A stretch of 7,520 nt of DNA from Thermodesulfobacteriota bacterium. GTDB lineage: Bacteria; Desulfobacterota; Desulfomonilia; Desulfomonilales; Desulfomonilaceae. Each line of letters opens with the position of its first letter. Position 1 is the first letter of the stretch. The notes under the pieces were generated by a model. That model was not told where the DNA came from. It was given only the letters and a program-made list of their open reading frames with translations, and did not search any database. The translations under genes and the position numbers were made by a program. Shown here piece by piece: positions 1 to 5,838 of this stretch. The stretch lies in the NCBI GenBank assembly GCA_030837305.1, contig JAUPKT010000569.1, forward strand, positions 1 to 7,520, given 5' to 3'.

Positions 1-127
1 ATGCCTTGGAAGGCCTCCGACACTTCTCAGGAAAGCTCTCACCGTCTTTGAGGAAACGAACAGCGATGGGCGCGGTCTTTAATCTTAAATCATTACTGAT
101 GAATTGTGCCGATTCCTGGTTGTTCAT
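1..127 (-). CDS. DUF169-family protein, N-terminal fragment cut by the window edge
   Basis: An ATG at 127 opens a frame that stays open to the edge, giving 42 codons. It begins MNNQESAQFI and continues through LRLKTAPIAVRFLKDGE (residues 14-30) to CRRPSKA. A leucine-rich lead followed by a P-[IV]-A-V-[RK]-F core and a downstream basic-Pro stretch is what I recall of the start of DUF169 proteins, a family of unknown function common in archaea and anaerobic bacteria. A good ribosome binding site (AGGAGA, 7 nt spacing) supports the start. It lies 49 nt after the beta-subunit stop, on the same strand and with no visible terminator between, so it is probably co-transcribed. No function can be assigned. 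The family call rests on a short stretch; that this is a real gene start is more certain than the family name. Confidence 0.66.
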   Translation of the reverse strand, partial: MNNQESAQFISNDLRLKTAPIAVRFLKDGESFPEKCRRPSKA

Positions 128-134
128 GTGCCAA

Positions 135-140
135 TCTCCT
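135..140 (-). promoter_or_regulatory. Ribosome binding site of the DUF169 gene
   Basis: The minus strand reads AGGAGA followed by 7 nt (TTGGCAC) and then ATG at 127. It is one of the best Shine-Dalgarno matches in the window, and it shows that the short frame running off the left edge is a translated gene. Confidence 0.7.
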
Positions 141-176
141 GTGGTTCTGGATTCGGTTATCTTTTTGTTAAAGACT

Positions 177-1055
177 CTACTGGTACAAATGTAAGAGAGA
201 TTCCAAGACCTCCTTACGCACCGGCTGACTCGCAAGAGGTCCTCTCTGAAGTACCGGAAAATGGCTTTCAAAAGAAGGCCTATGATTTGTGTAAATGACG
301 CCTATGGGTATTTTCTCCCCCCATTCTTCTGCCAATCTTAATGCTGCGTTTCTATCTTCAGGATCATGCTCGCCGCCTACCTCATAACATCTCTGATTAA
401 ACCAACCGAACGTATTGATTCTGTTAAACGAGACACATGGCTGCAATACGTCGATAAGGGAAAAACCTTTATGCTCAATACCCTGACTGATGAGTCCGGC
501 CAGATGATCAATCTTCCCTGAGAATCCTCGAGCCACAAAACCTGCTTTCATAACCACGGCAACTGCCACAGGGTTGAACGGCTCTGCCACCGTGCCGCCT
601 GGCTGTGTTTTTGTCACGAAACCCGTCATGCTTGTGGGGCTGGCTTGGCCTTTGGTCAGGCCGTACACATGGTTGTTATGTACAACGAGTGTCACGTCTA
701 TATTCCGTCTCATCGCCGCAAGAAAATGGTTGCCTCCCTCGCCATAGTTGCAGCCTTCACCACTCTCCACAATCACCGTCAATTCGGGGTTGGCAATCTT
801 GGCTCCTGTCGCTGCGGGCAAGGCTCGTCCATGGAGCCCGTTAAAGACGTTCGCCTTGAGATAGTGAGGGGCCTTGGCGGCCTGACCTATACCCGAAACA
901 AAGAGAATCTCAAACGGTTTCAGATTCAAGGATCCCAGCGCCTTCTTCATGGCGGTCAGGATGGAGTGGTTGCCACACCCGGGGCACCAAGCGGTCTCAA
1001 ACTCCCCGAAATCGGCTTCTGTAGTCGCAGTCTCATTATTCATGTCTAAACCCAT
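177..1055 (-). CDS. korB: 2-oxoacid:ferredoxin oxidoreductase, beta (thiamine diphosphate-binding) subunit
   Basis: This 292-residue protein is the catalytic TPP subunit of a pyruvate/2-oxoglutarate:ferredoxin oxidoreductase-type enzyme, which converts a 2-oxoacid plus CoA to acyl-CoA, CO2 and reduced ferredoxin in the cytoplasm. Visible motifs are WCPGCGN (23-29), NGLHGRALP (72-80), GEGGNHF (105-111), YGLTKGQASPTS (131-142) and LQPCVSFN (204-211). Two features deviate. The TPP/Mg motif normally reads GDG but is GEG here (99-101). In the archaeal enzyme the [4Fe-4S] cluster uses four Cys; C24, C27 and C207 fit three, but the equivalent of the third is Gln58 in SGIGQ. I recall SGIGQ in related bacterial proteins, so that may be a subfamily trait. 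It starts 24 nt after the fused gamma-alpha gene. The Shine-Dalgarno is weak; ATG at 1043 is an alternative start. The substrate cannot be read from the sequence, so the symbol is only a family label. Confidence 0.93.
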   Translation of the reverse strand: MGLDMNNETATTEADFGEFETAWCPGCGNHSILTAMKKALGSLNLKPFEILFVSGIGQAAKAPHYLKANVFNGLHGRALPAATGAKIANPELTVIVESGEGCNYGEGGNHFLAAMRRNIDVTLVVHNNHVYGLTKGQASPTSMTGFVTKTQPGGTVAEPFNPVAVAVVMKAGFVARGFSGKIDHLAGLISQGIEHKGFSLIDVLQPCVSFNRINTFGWFNQRCYEVGGEHDPEDRNAALRLAEEWGEKIPIGVIYTNHRPSFESHFPVLQRGPLASQPVRKEVLESLLHLYQ

Positions 1056-1079
1056 GTGATGACCGGCCTGAGTGGGTGT

Positions 1080-2789
1080 TCAGCGTATCCGGTCCAGCAC
1101 GTATTCCAAGGTGAACGGCAGTCCGTCGTAACGCAAGATCTGCTCACGGATGTCAAAACCAGTTTCTCTCTTGAGAAGTCTACAGAACTGCCCTGTGTAA
1201 TTGGCTTCAACTCCAATGACTCGTCGAGCTTTTTGAAGACGGCCAAGCACATGAGTCGGGATTATGGGCCATACCTGGGAAAAGTGGAGCATGGCACAGG
1301 TGACTCCCTGCTTCTGCTTGGTCGAGACTGTTTCTTTCGCAACCCCTCGCGTGGAACCCCAACAGATTAAGAGGATTTCGGGATCCTCATCACCTTCGAA
1401 AAGGGGTGGGACCACCTGCTGTTTTATCAAATCGAACTTTCTCCACCTCTTCTCCATCATGAGGTTTCTCACATCAAGATCTTCCGTGAGATGCCCATCC
1501 TCGGTGTGCTCGTCACTGTCTGCGATCACGAGCTGTTCAGAACTCCATGCACGCACACATGAAGTGGTGAGCCCGGGCAACACTCGAGGAGACACACCGC
1601 TCTCGGTGATTGCATACGTTTGAAATGCCTTGTTTTCAGGCGCCAATTCATTGCACACGTTGATGACAGGCAAGGATTCAAAATCAAACGGTTCGATGGC
1701 ACGATAAGAATCGGCCAGGAACTGATCGGTGAGGAGAAAAACCGGCCCCCGAGATAGCTCAGCCAGGTCAAAGGCTTTTCGGGTGAGATGAAAACATTCT
1801 TCCACTGTACCTGGGGCAAAGACTGCTCTTGGGAATTCGCCATGTCCCGCATGGAGGACAAACTCGAGATCACCCTGCTCGGTCCTTGTCGGCAAACCTG
1901 TAGAGGGACCAGGCCTTTGGGCCACCACAATAACGATGGGGGTCTCCGTCATTCCGGCCAGACTTACCGCCTCGGTCATGAGGGCGAAACCCCCACCCGA
2001 CGTAGCCACCATGCTGGGCGCTCCGGCATACGATGCGCCTATTGCCATGTTGATTGCCGCGATCTCGTCTTCAGCCTGCTCCACAAAGAAGTCCATCTTT
2101 TCAGAGTGTTCGCACAGGGTAGTCGCCACTGAAGTGGCCGGCGTCATGGGATAGAAACTGAAAAACTTCAGACCTGCGGACATGGCTCCAAAGGCAATGG
2201 CTTCGTTGCCGTGCATCATGCACAGGCTCCTGGGCCTCGTGGGGGTGAGCATCCGTTTCACTTCATCAGATCTGGACGAACCCCATCGAATTCCCTGCGA
2301 CAACGAATCAAGGTTTTTTTGGAGGGCTTCAGCGTGGTGGTCAGAAAAAAAAGCGTTCAGGGCTTCTTCGAGAAATTCTTCCGGTAATCCGAGTAAAGCC
2401 CCAACTGCTCCGAGAGCGAATACATTTGCGTAAGGTATATTCTTGTCAGTCTTGATGCTTAGGCAGGCTGCTGCCTCTTGCAAAGGAGTAACTCGTTCAT
2501 CTGCAAGCACAATGAGACCTGAAGAAACCACCAAACCTCTGTTCAGGCGATATGCTTCTAGGCTGAAGGCTGCCAGCACATCGATTGTTTCCACAGGGGC
2601 TTCGATGTGCCGGGTGCTTACTCTCAAAGCATAGGAATTATAACCTCCTCGTATGCGAGACTGATAGCTTTGCGTGACCACAATGGAATATCCGGCCTTG
2701 ACCAATGCCTTGGCCAACACTTGGCCCACGGTGGCGAGCCCCTGGCCCGCTTCTCCTCCCACCACGATATTCAATGAGTCATACGTCAT
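1080..2789 (-). CDS. korA: 2-oxoacid:ferredoxin oxidoreductase, fused gamma-alpha subunit
   Basis: This 569-residue protein fuses the gamma domain (about 1-185, with GGEAGQGLATVG at 11-22 and SYQSRIRGGYNS at 41-52) to the alpha subunit (about 190-569). The alpha part shows the substrate-side motif YPMTPATS (213-220), ATSGGGFALMTE (262-273) and QRPGPSTGLPTRTEQGDL (291-308), then ADSDEHTEDGHLTE (423-436) and VEANYTGQFCRLL (527-539). Such gamma-alpha fusions are typical of two-subunit enzymes, so with the next gene the complex would be complete except for an external ferredoxin; no ferredoxin-like delta subunit is encoded here. The ATG at 2789 has an AAGG at 9 nt and follows the FadH-like stop by 23 nt, suggesting co-transcription. 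All signature blocks look intact. The 2-oxoacid used (2-oxoglutarate, branched-chain, aryl or other) is not determined by these motifs. Confidence 0.94.
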   Translation of the reverse strand: MTYDSLNIVVGGEAGQGLATVGQVLAKALVKAGYSIVVTQSYQSRIRGGYNSYALRVSTRHIEAPVETIDVLAAFSLEAYRLNRGLVVSSGLIVLADERVTPLQEAAACLSIKTDKNIPYANVFALGAVGALLGLPEEFLEEALNAFFSDHHAEALQKNLDSLSQGIRWGSSRSDEVKRMLTPTRPRSLCMMHGNEAIAFGAMSAGLKFFSFYPMTPATSVATTLCEHSEKMDFFVEQAEDEIAAINMAIGASYAGAPSMVATSGGGFALMTEAVSLAGMTETPIVIVVAQRPGPSTGLPTRTEQGDLEFVLHAGHGEFPRAVFAPGTVEECFHLTRKAFDLAELSRGPVFLLTDQFLADSYRAIEPFDFESLPVINVCNELAPENKAFQTYAITESGVSPRVLPGLTTSCVRAWSSEQLVIADSDEHTEDGHLTEDLDVRNLMMEKRWRKFDLIKQQVVPPLFEGDEDPEILLICWGSTRGVAKETVSTKQKQGVTCAMLHFSQVWPIIPTHVLGRLQKARRVIGVEANYTGQFCRLLKRETGFDIREQILRYDGLPFTLEYVLDRIR

Positions 2790-2812
2790 TCGCGTCGGCC
2801 TTGAAATGTACC

Positions 2813-4816
2813 CTATAGCTCCGCTGCCAGACTGAACCCTTGGTCTATGGCTTCCCCAATCTTGCCTATTTTATTTGCATCCCCGATGACCTTTAGCTCC
2901 ACACCTGATGATTCCAGGGCCTCGGCAAGAGACCTTTCCGGTCTGGCTCCCATGGCCAGGACCACGGAATCTGTTTCCAGCTTGATGTCCATGCCGTTGG
3001 CATCCGTGTATATTACGTGATTGGCGGCTATGTCCTTCATCTTCGCACCGGTGATGACTTTTATGCCTCGGAGATCCAATTCCTTGAGCAGCACCCACCG
3101 GGTAGATGGACCCACGTCTTGTGCCACTTTGCGCATCATTTCAATAACTGTTACCTCTTTGATGCCTTTCTTTATGAGTTCTCGGAGTACCTCGGGCGTT
3201 TCCGCATCGTGCAAGGTAAGAAAATAGAGCATTTCTGGAGATATGGTCCCTTTTGTGGCAAGGTAGAGCGCTGTCTCAAGTCCCACTGATCCTCCGCCCA
3301 CAACAACGATCTTTTGACCGGTTTGGGACACACCCTGCAGGACATCCCAGGCTTGGTAAACGTTGGGGGCATCAACGGCATCAATGGGCGGCTTGAACGG
3401 CGCTGCACCTGTTGCCACCACCACAAGGTCCGGCTTTTCCTGATCAACGAGTTCCGGTGTTACTTCCTGCCCAAGCCTTACCTCCACGCCGCTCTCCGGC
3501 AATACTGCACGATAGTAATCGAACAGGTAATGAAAATCGTGCTTGCTTGTAGCTTGAGCAGACCAGGCCACCTGGCCCCCAATTTCCTGGCCCTTTTCAC
3601 AAAGCGTTACTTTGTGGCCCCTTTGGGTTGCTATAAGGCTGAATTCGCAGCCGGCCGGACCTGCGCCGGCAACAAGAATTTTTTTCGGCTTGTCCGTAGG
3701 GGTAATTACCGTCTCCCTTTCTTTACCGGCCCTCGGATTGACAATGCATCCTACGGGCAGGAGCTGGAATACGTGGTCAAAACAGCGCTGGTTGCAGGCA
3801 ACGCACCGCCTGATTTCATGAAATTTTCCGTTGCGGGATTTGTTGACGAATTCCGGATCTGCAATGAGCCCTCGAGCTACCCCGACCAGATCGGCTACTC
3901 CCATTTTCAGGACTTCCTCGGCTATGAAGGGATCGTTGATCCGGTTGCATCCAATAACAGGCACCTTCACAACTTCTCTGATCCCTCTTGCGAGATACAC
4001 ATACCCTGCCTGCGGGAGGTCCATGGTAATCTGGGGTATTCGACTCTCATGCCAACCGCCGGTCACATTGATGCAATCCGCGCCCGCCTCCGCACAGGCA
4101 GCGGCAAAAACCCGGGCCTCTCGATTGGTGTGGCTGCCAGGAACAAAATCGTTGCCCGCCACTCTCACGAGCATTGCCATGTCGTTCCCCGCCGTTTCGC
4201 GAACTCGCCTGACGGTCTCAAGGCCGAATCGCATCCTATTCTCAAGCGGCCCACCATACTCGTCTTCTCTCTTATTGGTCCGCGGCGAGAGAAACTGGGA
4301 GATGAGATAGCCGGCAGAGGCAATTACCTCCACTGCGTCAAAACCCGCCTCTTTGGCTCTAACCGTAGCACTTGCGAAATCGCCCTGGACTCGGTGTATG
4401 TCTTCGAGCGTCATGGGGGTTGTTTGCTGGCGGGTAAAGTACGTGGTAATCTCTGAAGGCGCGGGAATCGGCAGACCTTTCAGGCCACAGAAGGAATAGG
4501 CGCCGGCCATATACAACTGTATGGCAACCTTGGAGCCTGCTGCGTGAATCTCGTCCGTAAAACGCTTCAAACCAGGGATGCAATCGTCGCTCTTAATGGA
4601 CAGAAAAAAATCCAGTCCGCAAGCCTGATCATTGATCTCGGCTCCACCAATAATGATGAGGCCTGCTCCCCCTTTTGCCCGCGCTTTGTAAAATTCCGTA
4701 AAAGTATCGTTTACTTGACCGTTGGGGGTGTAGTTAAGGTGCATCGCCGTCATTACCACCCGGTTTGATACGGTCATGGGTCCGATTGAGATGGGTTCAA
4801 ACAATCTCTGTAACAC
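2813..4816 (-). CDS. fadH: FadH-like 2,4-dienoyl-CoA reductase (old yellow enzyme plus FAD/NAD(P)H domains)
   Basis: This 667-residue protein has nearly the length of E. coli FadH, which reduces 2,4-dienoyl-CoA using FMN, a [4Fe-4S] cluster and FAD. The N-terminal old-yellow-enzyme barrel spans about 1-330. Tyr170 in SAGYLISQFL aligns with E. coli Tyr166, and His256 in GGWHESRIP with His252, the two catalytic acids. The cluster signature C338-x2-C341-x3-C345-x11-C357 is complete. GAGPAG (384-389) binds FAD, GGGSVGLE (507-514) binds NAD(P)H, and a GDA motif (645-647) lies near the C-terminus. The start is GTG with GGAGG 6 nt upstream. The gene follows a crotonase-family gene after 152 nt and precedes the oxidoreductase pair by 23 nt. 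Related 2-enoate reductases and other family members act on different alkenes, but retention of the WHE[SA]RIP block favours a dienoyl-CoA substrate. A non-fatty-acid dienoyl-CoA, for example from aromatic breakdown, remains possible. Confidence 0.9.
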   Translation of the reverse strand: MLQRLFEPISIGPMTVSNRVVMTAMHLNYTPNGQVNDTFTEFYKARAKGGAGLIIIGGAEINDQACGLDFFLSIKSDDCIPGLKRFTDEIHAAGSKVAIQLYMAGAYSFCGLKGLPIPAPSEITTYFTRQQTTPMTLEDIHRVQGDFASATVRAKEAGFDAVEVIASAGYLISQFLSPRTNKREDEYGGPLENRMRFGLETVRRVRETAGNDMAMLVRVAGNDFVPGSHTNREARVFAAACAEAGADCINVTGGWHESRIPQITMDLPQAGYVYLARGIREVVKVPVIGCNRINDPFIAEEVLKMGVADLVGVARGLIADPEFVNKSRNGKFHEIRRCVACNQRCFDHVFQLLPVGCIVNPRAGKERETVITPTDKPKKILVAGAGPAGCEFSLIATQRGHKVTLCEKGQEIGGQVAWSAQATSKHDFHYLFDYYRAVLPESGVEVRLGQEVTPELVDQEKPDLVVVATGAAPFKPPIDAVDAPNVYQAWDVLQGVSQTGQKIVVVGGGSVGLETALYLATKGTISPEMLYFLTLHDAETPEVLRELIKKGIKEVTVIEMMRKVAQDVGPSTRWVLLKELDLRGIKVITGAKMKDIAANHVIYTDANGMDIKLETDSVVLAMGARPERSLAEALESSGVELKVIGDANKIGKIGEAIDQGFSLAAEL

Positions 4817-4822
4817 TGGGAA

Positions 4823-4827
4823 CCTCC
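4823..4827 (-). promoter_or_regulatory. Ribosome binding site fixing the GTG start of the FadH-like gene
   Basis: The minus strand reads GGAGG, then 6 nt (TTCCCA), then GTG at 4816 followed by codons matching the conserved start LQRLFEPISIG. The ideal motif and spacing decide for the GTG as the true start. Confidence 0.8.
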
Positions 4828-4889
4828 ATAAGAGTTCACCCGAGGAAGCTGTCTTCTCCCCGACTGGTTTTCAATACAGTTCCTTTGGA

Positions 4890-4906
4890 ATTGCATCCGC
4901 TGCAAT
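4890..4906. repeat. Inverted repeat ATTGCA-N5-TGCAAT in the gap before the FadH-like gene
   Basis: Perfect 6-bp arms are separated by TCCGC, a spacing that places the half-sites about one helical turn apart, as in many dimeric repressor operators. On the minus strand it partly overlaps and follows an AT-rich TAATAT (4905-4910) that could serve as a -10 element, although no good -35 element stands 16-18 nt before it. It lies 74 nt before the GTG start of the downstream gene. An operator role is inference; short dyads also occur by chance. Confidence 0.3.
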
Positions 4907-4919
4907 ATTACAAACGTTC

Positions 4920-4945
4920 CCTGCCCCCAATGCATTGGGAGAGGG
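4920..4945. repeat. Palindrome CCCAATGCATTGGG with partly paired flanks
   Basis: The 14-bp core at 4926-4939 is a perfect palindrome. As RNA it can form a 5-bp stem with a TGCA loop, extended by further C-G pairs and a T-G pair interrupted by two mismatches. It sits 30 nt beyond the stop of the crotonase-family gene. On the coding (minus) strand no T-run follows it, so it is not a standard intrinsic terminator. It might be an operator, an mRNA-stabilising hairpin or a weak pause site. Confidence 0.4.
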
Positions 4946-4968
4946 CTTTATTTCTTGAACGGGCTCGC

Positions 4969-5805
4969 TCACGAACCCTTATATTGACCTTCTCGCTTCT
5001 GCATGTGCCCTGCAAAAGCCTCGTAAAGGTCATCCGAAGGCATGATCATTGCCGATCGTGCCGCGTTATATTCCAGCGACTGAGCGACAAACAGTCTGTC
5101 GCAGAAAAGCAACACGTCTTTGGCCCCCTGAACGGCCAATGGTGGATTCGAGGCTATCTCCGTGGCGATCTCCTGGGTTTGTGAAAAAAGAGTCTCTTGA
5201 TCGGCATAAACCCTATTCACGAGATTGATGGAACGGGCGTAATCAGCATCGAATCTATATCCCCGAAAAGCAATTTCTCTGGCATGACCGCTGCCCACCA
5301 CTTTCGTGAGCCGCTGCAAGCCCCCTACATCCGTTATGATGGCCAGTTTGGCCTCAGGAAGGGCAAAGACAGTGTCGGAAGAACAGAGGCGAATATCGCA
5401 ACACAGAGCCAATTCAAGTCCCGCACCCAAGCAGTGCCCATGTATGGCAGCTACGGTAGGCTTGGAAAGCCTCTCCAACTTCGTGTGAACTTCCTGAATT
5501 CGTTTTAACAAATTGAAAAAGGCCATCTTTTGGGAGGCTGTTGCAGGAGCCGTTATATAAGGCAGGATGTCATTGTCCGGGCTGAGATCGAGCCCTGCGC
5601 AAAAAGACTTGCCGTTTCCTTTTACCACGATAACTCTGCATTCCTCATCAGCCCGAGCAGCCTCCACTGCTTGTTCCAGGTCCATCCATACGGACAGACT
5701 CAAGGCGATTCTCTTGTCAGGTCTGTTTAAGATGATGCTCCCAATATATCCTTGACGCTCATACGTCACGAATGCAGTCCTTGTCGTCGCTTCATCCTTT
5801 TCCAT
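4969..5805 (-). CDS. Crotonase-superfamily protein, probable dienoyl-CoA isomerase or enoyl-CoA hydratase
   Basis: Counted from the ATG at 5805, this 278-residue protein has the crotonase fold that stabilises acyl-CoA enolates. FCAGLDL (68-74) and HGHCLGAGLELALCCDIR (122-139) form the oxyanion hole and CoA pocket. Glu131 and Glu151 occupy the positions of the two catalytic glutamates of enoyl-CoA hydratase (rat Glu144 and Glu164). In addition, TDVGGLQRL (158-166) puts Asp159 where mammalian delta3,5-delta2,4-dienoyl-CoA isomerase has its third acidic residue (rat Asp204), in place of the PGAGG of hydratases. The mix fits a dienoyl-CoA isomerase with Glu replacing Asp176, but hydratase activity is possible, as is a role such as cyclic dienoyl-CoA hydratase. 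Its neighbour is a dienoyl-CoA reductase. The stop of the radical SAM gene lies 33 nt upstream. A GTG at 5814 is in frame but overlaps the Shine-Dalgarno, so ATG at 5805 is preferred. Confidence 0.88.
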   Translation of the reverse strand: MEKDEATTRTAFVTYERQGYIGSIILNRPDKRIALSLSVWMDLEQAVEAARADEECRVIVVKGNGKSFCAGLDLSPDNDILPYITAPATASQKMAFFNLLKRIQEVHTKLERLSKPTVAAIHGHCLGAGLELALCCDIRLCSSDTVFALPEAKLAIITDVGGLQRLTKVVGSGHAREIAFRGYRFDADYARSINLVNRVYADQETLFSQTQEIATEIASNPPLAVQGAKDVLLFCDRLFVAQSLEYNAARSAMIMPSDDLYEAFAGHMQKREGQYKGS

Positions 5806-5811
5806 GAAGAA

Positions 5812-5817
5812 CACCTC
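5812..5817 (-). promoter_or_regulatory. Ribosome binding site deciding the start of the crotonase-family gene
   Basis: The minus strand reads GAGGTG, 6 nt (TTCTTC), then ATG at 5805. The in-frame GTG at 5814 is part of this motif itself and has no well-spaced site of its own, so the longer frame would start inside the ribosome binding site. Confidence 0.75.
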
Positions 5818-5838
5818 TCTGATACGTATTATTCTCGA

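Noticed and set aside
645..1049. Plus-strand open frames opposite the beta subunit
   Set aside because: They mirror conserved coding sequence of the TPP subunit and their translations are low in recognisable motifs.
3314..4456. A 380-codon plus-strand open frame
   Set aside because: It lies wholly antisense to the FadH-like gene, whose domains and catalytic residues are unambiguous. The translated product shows no recognisable motif and no ribosome binding site supports it.
4900..4920. A sigma-54 promoter on the minus strand ending in TTGCA
   Set aside because: The -12-like TTGC is present but the GG expected about 12 bases upstream is GT, so the required -24 element is missing.
4920..4950. 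Intrinsic terminator at the CCCAATGCATTGGG palindrome
   Set aside because: The T-rich side (CTTTATTTC) follows the hairpin only on the plus strand, where no gene ends. On the transcribed strand the following bases are GGGAACGTTTG, with no T-run.
5822..5829. Short palindrome ATACGTAT just upstream of the crotonase gene
   Set aside because: Eight bases is too short to distinguish from chance, and no flanking symmetry extends it.
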